From: Actinomycetes bacterium
GTDB lineage: Bacteria > Actinomycetota > Acidimicrobiia > Acidimicrobiales > Ilumatobacteraceae
DNA: 17,897 bases
Reading direction: 5' to 3'
Assembly (NCBI GenBank): GCA_023417265.1
Contig: JAEZFY010000225.1
Span: 1 to 17,897, forward strand
The notes under the pieces were generated by a model that had not been told where the DNA came from, did no database searches, and was given only the letters and a program-made list of their open reading frames with translations. The translations under genes and the position numbers were made by a program. Shown here one piece after another: positions 14,119-17,897 of this stretch; positions within the stretch are counted from its first letter, which is position 1; every line of letters begins with the position of its first letter.

Positions 14119-14556
14119 ATGCAACTCGAACCGATCCTCACCGAGATCGACGCCGCGATCCAGGCCCAGCTCCAGCTCGCCGATCCCGCCATCGCCGACT
14201 CGGCGGCGGTCTTTCTCCAAGCGTTCGCACCGGCGGTGCGCCACGGCCTGCTGCGCGCCGTCGAGCAAGCCGCCGCCGAGGTCAGCGCGCAACTGTCCGA
14301 CCGCCGCATCGACCTCCGCCTCGTCGACGGCGAACCCGAACTCGGGGTCACCAGCGTCGACGCCCCGCCCCCGCCGCCCGACGAGGACTTCGAGGCGCGC
14401 CTGACGCTGCGCCTCCCCACGCACCTCAAGCAGCTCGTCGAGGACGCCGCCGCCGGCACCGGAGAGTCGATCAACTGTTTCGTCGTCGAGACCCTGCGCT
14501 CGCGCACCCATCGACCGGGGAACCGTCGTCACGTGCGAGAGTCGTTCGACCTGTGA
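14119..14556 (+). CDS. Ribbon-helix-helix protein, HicB-antitoxin-like
   Basis: The 145-residue protein has a helical N-terminal part (1-58), a probable beta pair (RIDLRLVDGEPELGV, 63-77), a proline linker (DAPPPPPDED) and a C-terminal ribbon-helix-helix (about 92-127: ARLTLRLPTHLKQLVEDA, then GTGESINCFVVETLRSR). That C-terminal fold is a DNA-binding dimer module common in antitoxins such as HicB. No HicA-type toxin gene is nearby, so this is more likely a local regulator than part of a toxin-antitoxin pair. The start is set at ATG 14119 by GGAG at 14110-14113 (5-base spacing); TTG 14101 is in frame but less likely. The stop overlaps the DUF4097 start by 4 bases (GTGA), so translation is coupled. 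Confidence 0.8.
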   Translation: MQLEPILTEIDAAIQAQLQLADPAIADSAAVFLQAFAPAVRHGLLRAVEQAAAEVSAQLSDRRIDLRLVDGEPELGVTSVDAPPPPPDEDFEARLTLRLPTHLKQLVEDAAAGTGESINCFVVETLRSRTHRPGNRRHVRESFDL

Positions 14557-15326
14557 TCACACGTGAACTCGCCGTGGGCGCCGCGCCCGATCTCGACGTC
14601 GACGTCAAGTCGGCGCCGGTCACGATCGACCGCGGGGCCTCCGGTGCAGTCATCGTGCACGTCGACACGAATCATCCCGACCACTGGCGCGTCTCCCAGA
14701 GCGGCGACTCGATCGTGGTCCGCGAGGAGGGCGGCGGGTTCCGGGTTCGCCGCAGCGGAGCACGCGTGCGCATCACCGTGCCCGACGGCACCGCCACCCG
14801 CGTCACCACCGCCTCGGGCGACGTCACCGTGCTCGTCACCACTGGCCGGACGTCGATCGCGACGGCATCCGGCGACGTGCGCATCGGCATCGCCTCGTCG
14901 CTGTCGGTGAAGAGCGCCTCCGGTGATGTCGTCATCGATCGGGTCGTCGGCGACGCCGAGCTGAAGAGTGCCTCGGGCGACCTCACCGCGGCCACGGTCG
15001 GCGGCGACCTGCAGACCACCACCGCCTCGGGCGATCTGCGTGTCGACACGATCTCCGGCAACGCCCGGATCGCCACCGCCTCGGGTGACATCCGCATCGC
15101 CCGCTTCGAAGGCACGTCGTTCGTCGTCAACACCGTGTCGGGCGACGTGTCCGTGGGTGTGCCGAGCGGACGCAGCGTCGACCTCGACGTCAACACGCTC
15201 TCGGGCGACGTCTCGCTCCCCGAGCGCCGCGCCGACGCGGCCCCCGCCGACCCGGACCAGCCGAAGCTCCACCTGACGATGCGCGTCAAGTCGGTGTCGG
15301 GCGACTTCCGGCTCGCCCGCGCCTGA
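14553..15326 (+). CDS. DUF4097 beta-repeat protein
   Basis: The 257-residue protein has no signal peptide or membrane helix. An N-terminal part (1-80) is followed by many short beta units with the signature (T/S)ASGDV. SGD or SGN occurs ten times from residue 88 to 249. From 123 to 177 an xGD/xGN tripeptide recurs exactly every 9 residues (123, 132, 141, 150, 159, 168, 177), as in a small beta-solenoid. These are the marks of DUF4097, whose members are often coded beside small regulators; their biochemical role is unknown. GTG 14553 overlaps the stop of the RHH gene by 4 bases. The longer open frame back to 14055 is a shadow of the RHH gene. Confidence 0.88.
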   Translation: MITRELAVGAAPDLDVDVKSAPVTIDRGASGAVIVHVDTNHPDHWRVSQSGDSIVVREEGGGFRVRRSGARVRITVPDGTATRVTTASGDVTVLVTTGRTSIATASGDVRIGIASSLSVKSASGDVVIDRVVGDAELKSASGDLTAATVGGDLQTTTASGDLRVDTISGNARIATASGDIRIARFEGTSFVVNTVSGDVSVGVPSGRSVDLDVNTLSGDVSLPERRADAAPADPDQPKLHLTMRVKSVSGDFRLARA

Positions 15327-15347
15327 ACCGTTTGCCCGGAAAGGGCT

Positions 15348-15353
15348 TAGCCT
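15348..15353 (+). promoter_or_regulatory. Candidate -10 element (leaderless) for the DedA gene
   Basis: TAGCCT fits TANNNT and ends 6 bases before GTG 15360, with no Shine-Dalgarno sequence. It supports an independent promoter in the 33-base gap after the DUF4097 gene. Confidence 0.45.
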
Positions 15354-15359
15354 CGCGGC

Positions 15360-15995
15360 GTGCTGAGCAGCCTGGCCGATTGGGTCGTCGACGTCATCGA
15401 GCGGATCGGGTACGTGGGGGTCGCCCTGCTCGTGGCGCTCGAGAACCTGTTCCCCCCGATCCCGTCCGAGATCGTGCTGCCGTTCGCCGGGTTCCACGCC
15501 AGCGACGGCAAGTCGACGCTGTGGGGGATGATCCTCGCCGCCACGATCGGATCGCTGGTCGGGGCGTGGGTGCTGTACGGGATCGCCGCCGCGATCGGCC
15601 CCGACCGGACCCACCGCTTCATCGCCCGCTTCGGCAAGTGGTTCCGGCTGACCCCGGCCGACATCACCAAAGCCGAGCGCTGGTTCGATCGGCACGCCTC
15701 GCTGTCGGTGTTGCTGTGCCGCTGCGTGCCGCTCGTGCGTTCGCTGATCTCGATCCCCGCCGGGCTGCGGCGCATGAACTTCGCCGTGTTCACGGCCTAC
15801 ACCGTGCTCGGCTCGGCGGTGTGGAACACCGCCTTGATCTACGCCGGCTACCGGCTGCGCAACAACTGGCACGACGTCGAGCCGGTGCTCGAGGTCGCCC
15901 AGTACGTCGTGATCGCCCTGATCGTGTTGGCACTGGCGTGGCTGGTGAGCCGGCGCTGGCGGGTGCCGGCGCGCCCCGCCGACGAGCTCAGTTGA
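15360..15995 (+). CDS. DedA family membrane protein
   Basis: The 211-residue inner-membrane protein has four to five hydrophobic segments. Family motifs are ALENLFPPIPSE (26-37, the E..FPPIPSE re-entrant hairpin) and RCVPLVRSLISIPAGLRRM (121-139, the conserved Arg/Pro/PAG block). DedA/VTT-domain proteins help keep membrane potential and lipid balance; several act as flippases for undecaprenyl phosphate or phosphatidylethanolamine. Which lipid this one handles is not visible. Start GTG 15360 gives a normal family length and fits the leaderless -10. Its last 8 bases overlap the end of the convergent TspO gene. Confidence 0.92.
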   Translation: MLSSLADWVVDVIERIGYVGVALLVALENLFPPIPSEIVLPFAGFHASDGKSTLWGMILAATIGSLVGAWVLYGIAAAIGPDRTHRFIARFGKWFRLTPADITKAERWFDRHASLSVLLCRCVPLVRSLISIPAGLRRMNFAVFTAYTVLGSAVWNTALIYAGYRLRNNWHDVEPVLEVAQYVVIALIVLALAWLVSRRWRVPARPADELS

Positions 15996-15997
15996 GC
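15986..15997. other. Inverted repeat holding the stop codons of both DedA and TspO genes
   Basis: GCTCA-GT-TGAGC lies where the two convergent genes overlap by 8 bases. The TGA of each gene is part of one arm. It is too short to call a terminator. Confidence 0.35.
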
Positions 15998-16530
15998 GCC
16001 ACGATCGACGCGTTCAGCAGGGTCGCGAACGCGATCCAGCCGGCGTACGGCACGAGCAGCAGAGCGGCCCACCGGTCGACCGCGGCGAACGCCCGGATGG
16101 TGAAGGCCACGGCAGCGAGCATGACGACGATCTCGATCAGCGCCAGCGTCGGCCGTTCGAGGCCGAAGAAGATCGGCGTCCACATGGCGTTGAGCACGAG
16201 CTGGACTGCGAAGGCCACCAGCGCGGTGGTGCGCGCCGGCGACGGGCGGTGGCGCCACACCATCCAGGCGGCAACACCGATCACCGTGTAGAGCGCGATC
16301 CACACCGGCCCGAACACGGACTGCGGGGGATGGAAGACGGCCTTGTCGAGCTGGTCGTACCAGCCGCCCGGTTCGCTGCCGGTGAACGGAACGCCCACCA
16401 GCCCGGCGAGCTGACACAGGCCGATCCACAGCGCGAGCGCGACGGCGGACGTGGCGCGCGACCGCGGCGCGATGGCGCCGGCCGCAGAGGAGCTGCCGGT
16501 GGGCGGGGGCGACGTCGTGGTGGCGGTCAT
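15988..16530 (-). CDS. tspO: TspO/MBR family tryptophan-rich sensory protein
   Basis: The 180-residue protein has five transmembrane segments and the conserved features of the translocator/peripheral benzodiazepine receptor family: HPPQSVFGPVW (67-77), NAMWTPIFFG (114-123) and PYAGWIAFATLLN (161-173). TspO proteins bind porphyrins and other hydrophobic ligands and act in stress and tetrapyrrole handling. About 25 Ser/Pro/Ala-rich residues precede the first helix, longer than in typical 155-160-residue bacterial members. ATG 16530 is the first in-frame start without entering the intergenic region and has CACGTT ending 6 bases upstream. The long open frame back to 17850 is a shadow of the acyl-CoA dehydrogenase gene. 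It lies 47 bases downstream of that gene on the same strand. Confidence 0.93.
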   Translation of the reverse strand: MTATTTSPPPTGSSSAAGAIAPRSRATSAVALALWIGLCQLAGLVGVPFTGSEPGGWYDQLDKAVFHPPQSVFGPVWIALYTVIGVAAWMVWRHRPSPARTTALVAFAVQLVLNAMWTPIFFGLERPTLALIEIVVMLAAVAFTIRAFAAVDRWAALLLVPYAGWIAFATLLNASIVALN

Positions 16531-16536
16531 GCCGGG

Positions 16537-16542
16537 AACGTG
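16537..16542 (-). promoter_or_regulatory. Candidate -10 element (leaderless) for tspO
   Basis: On the minus strand CACGTT keeps A2 and T6 and ends 6 bases before ATG 16530. No Shine-Dalgarno sequence is visible. Confidence 0.3.
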
Positions 16543-16577
16543 CCCGGCCGCGCCGCCCGCCAACCGGATCGTCCCGG

Positions 16578-17813
16578 TCAGCCGGGCTTGGGTTCTTTCG
16601 GCAGGCCGAGCACGCGCTCGCCGACGATGTTGCGCTGGATCTGGCTGGTGCCGCCCCAGATCGTCTCGGAGCGGCTGAAGAAGAACGCCGACATCATCGA
16701 GCTGACCGGGTAGCCGGGGCGGCGCTTCTCGCGCAGCGCGCCCGGCCACGTGGCGGCCTCCGGGCCGGCGTCGATCTGCATCGATTCGAGGCCCCACACG
16801 TCGAGCGCCAATTCCATCGCTTCCTTGTGCATCTCCGACCAGTACATCTTGTTGATCGCCCCGAGCACAGCACCGGTGAAGTCCTTGCCCGGGTTGAGCG
16901 ACGACGTCAGCGAGCGCAGGCCGTGGATGCGGAGGATCTCGATCTTCGAGTAATACGTGACCAGCCGCTGGCGGATCAGCGGGTCGTCGATCTTGCCGTT
17001 CTCGCGGGCCTTGGCGAGGATCAGCTTGTACTCCTCGTGGAAGCGCCGCCAGCCGGTGGTGGCCGACATCCCGCGCTCGAACCCGAGCGTGGTGTTGGTG
17101 ACCTTCCAGCCGTTGTTGACGCCGCCGACGACGTTGTCCTTGGGCGCCTTGGCGTTGGTGAAGAAGACCTCGCAGAACTCGGCGGTGCCGTCGGGTTGGA
17201 CGATCCCGCGGACCTCGACGCCCGGCTGGCGCATCGGTACGAGGATGTACGAGATGCCGGCGTGCTTGGGCGCGTCGGGGTCGGTGCGCGTGAGCAGGAA
17301 GCAGTAGTCGGCGTGGTGCCCGCCGGTGGTCCACACCTTCTGACCGTTGATCACCCACTCGTCGCCGTCGAGCACCGCCGACGTCTTCAGGCTGGCGAGG
17401 TCGGAGCCGGAGTTCGGCTCGGAGAAGCCCTGGCACCAGCGGGTCTGGCCCTTCAAGATGCCTGGCAGGAATTCCTTCTTCTGCTCCTCGGTGCCCCACT
17501 GGAGCAGCGTCGGACCGACCAGCGTGTCGCCGAAGAAGTCGCCGCGCATCGGCGCCTTGGCCTTGGCGAACTCCTCGGCGAGCACGACGCCCTGCATCGT
17601 GGTGAGCCCCTTGCCGCCGTACTCGGTGGGCCACGTGGCGCAGATCCAGCCGCCTTCGAACAGCTTCTGGGGCCACTCGACGTTGAACGTGGCGCGCTGC
17701 TCGTCGCTCAACTCGAAGCCCTTGTCGAACCAGCCGGCGGGGAGGTTCTCCTCCAACCAGGCCCGGATCTCGACGCGGAATTCCTCGGCTTCGTTGGGGT
17801 AGGTGAGGTCCAT
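16578..17813 (-). CDS. Acyl-CoA dehydrogenase (FadE-like)
   Basis: The 411-residue FAD enzyme oxidises the alpha-beta bond of an acyl-CoA. Family blocks are WPTEYGGKG (61-69), GFSEPNSGSDLASLKTSA (129-146, FAD/substrate contact), INGQKVWTTGGHHADYCFLL (155-174) and C-terminal GGTSQIQRNIVGERVLGLP. The position that is the catalytic Glu in MCAD-type enzymes (YEGT) is Gly here (IWGGTSQ). Glu246 in TLGFERGMSA sits where isovaleryl- and long-chain acyl-CoA dehydrogenases, and mycobacterial steroid side-chain FadEs, place the base. Branched, long or steroid-derived acyl chains are therefore plausible substrates. ATG 17813 has CAGAAT ending 6 bases upstream and a perfect palindrome over the -35, pointing to control by a TetR-type repressor. 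Confidence 0.95.
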   Translation of the reverse strand: MDLTYPNEAEEFRVEIRAWLEENLPAGWFDKGFELSDEQRATFNVEWPQKLFEGGWICATWPTEYGGKGLTTMQGVVLAEEFAKAKAPMRGDFFGDTLVGPTLLQWGTEEQKKEFLPGILKGQTRWCQGFSEPNSGSDLASLKTSAVLDGDEWVINGQKVWTTGGHHADYCFLLTRTDPDAPKHAGISYILVPMRQPGVEVRGIVQPDGTAEFCEVFFTNAKAPKDNVVGGVNNGWKVTNTTLGFERGMSATTGWRRFHEEYKLILAKARENGKIDDPLIRQRLVTYYSKIEILRIHGLRSLTSSLNPGKDFTGAVLGAINKMYWSEMHKEAMELALDVWGLESMQIDAGPEAATWPGALREKRRPGYPVSSMMSAFFFSRSETIWGGTSQIQRNIVGERVLGLPKEPKPG

Positions 17814-17819
17814 GCACCC

Positions 17820-17825
17820 ATTCTG
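17820..17825 (-). promoter_or_regulatory. Candidate -10 element (leaderless) for the acyl-CoA dehydrogenase gene
   Basis: On the minus strand CAGAAT ends 6 bases before ATG 17813. TTGACC at 17845-17850, inside the palindrome, can serve as -35 with a 19-base spacer. Confidence 0.45.
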
Positions 17826-17832
17826 CCATCCG

Positions 17833-17852
17833 ACTTGACCCGTGGGTCAAGT
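17833..17852. promoter_or_regulatory. Operator-like palindrome in the acyl-CoA dehydrogenase promoter
   Basis: ACTTGACCC-GT-GGGTCAAGT is a perfect 9+2+9 inverted repeat that overlaps the candidate -35. Size and symmetry suit a TetR-family dimer such as those governing fatty-acid or steroid catabolism genes. The regulator is not in the window. Confidence 0.65.
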
Positions 17853-17879
17853 GGACGCGGCGGCGACGCGGTGGGGGTG

Positions 17880-17897
17880 GTTCACACGCCGTTCACG
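17880..17897 (+). promoter_or_regulatory. Second PHO-box-like direct repeat at the window edge
   Basis: GTTCACACGCCGTTCACG differs at one base of 18 from 11820-11837 and has the same 11-base period. It may serve a gene beyond the right end. The 84 bases from 17814 to the end hold only this repeat, the palindrome and the acyl-CoA dehydrogenase promoter. Confidence 0.4.

Noticed and set aside
14119..14556. HicAB toxin-antitoxin system
   Set aside because: Only the RHH fold fits; neither neighbour resembles a HicA double-stranded RNA-binding toxin.
16531..17850. Open frame joining TspO to an N-terminal 440-residue extension
   Set aside because: The extension is a shadow of the acyl-CoA dehydrogenase gene, and TspO has a normal start at 16530.
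1..17897. CRISPR array, tRNA, rRNA, insertion sequence or prophage
   Set aside because: No regularly spaced long repeats, tRNA-like cloverleaf, transposase or integrase reading frame was seen.

Overview
The window is very GC-rich, densely coded actinobacterial DNA, with 15 complete genes, one 5'-truncated gene and no gene-free stretch longer than about 125 bases. The gene content and the mixture of GTG/TTG starts and leaderless-looking promoters suggest a class Acidimicrobiia-type actinobacterium (Ilumatobacter-like). That placement is inferred from gene style only; the window holds no rRNA or other taxonomic marker.

Layout. Bases 1-2532 (+) hold a secreted penicillin-acylase-family amidohydrolase whose N-terminus lies outside the window. 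It converges on a YdeI/OmdA-family gene (2548-3108, -), which diverges from a PEP mutase/isocitrate lyase-superfamily gene (3165-3929, +). A 77-residue lysine-rich protein (4016-4249, +) follows and converges on ilvD (4253-5965, -), the dihydroxy-acid dehydratase of branched-chain amino acid synthesis.

The centre (6040-11765, all -) is a tight four-gene operon: circularly permuted ATP-grasp enzyme, stand-alone alpha-E protein, ATP-grasp/alpha-E fusion, transglutaminase-like cysteine peptidase. Stops and starts overlap by 4 bases at two junctions and are 4 bases apart at the third. The family set is known from comparative genomics as a predicted amide-bond (peptide-tag) forming system, but its substrate and product are, to my knowledge, uncharacterised. 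Here the fusion protein has lost about 60 residues covering the nucleotide-binding segment that its stand-alone paralogue keeps, so one ATP-grasp looks active and the other looks like a pseudo-enzyme. This is the best candidate for an undescribed system.

Next comes an MFS exporter (11833-13143, -) divergent from a winged-helix repressor (13232-13825, +). Their shared 88-base intergenic region carries seven copies of the pentamer ATTCA/TGAAT, mostly 11-12 bases apart. A second small operon (13949-15326, +) encodes an arginine-rich 51-residue protein, a ribbon-helix-helix (HicB-antitoxin-like) protein and a DUF4097 beta-repeat protein. Its promoter (TTGACA-17-CATAGT) sits inside an array of GACATCAC-like units on an 11-base period. 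A DedA membrane protein (15360-15995, +), a TspO/MBR protein (15988-16530, -) and an acyl-CoA dehydrogenase (16578-17813, -) close the window. The last has a perfect 20-base operator-like palindrome in its promoter.

Two themes run across the window. First, almost every gene that begins a transcription unit has a (T/C)ANNNT hexamer ending 6-7 bases before its start codon and no Shine-Dalgarno sequence, as expected for leaderless mRNA. Genes with a clear Shine-Dalgarno sequence (4016, 13949, 14119) are the exceptions. Second, an 18-base sequence with two GTTCAC units 11 bases apart, resembling a Streptomyces PHO box, occurs upstream of the ATP-grasp operon and again, with one mismatch, at the right edge of the window.
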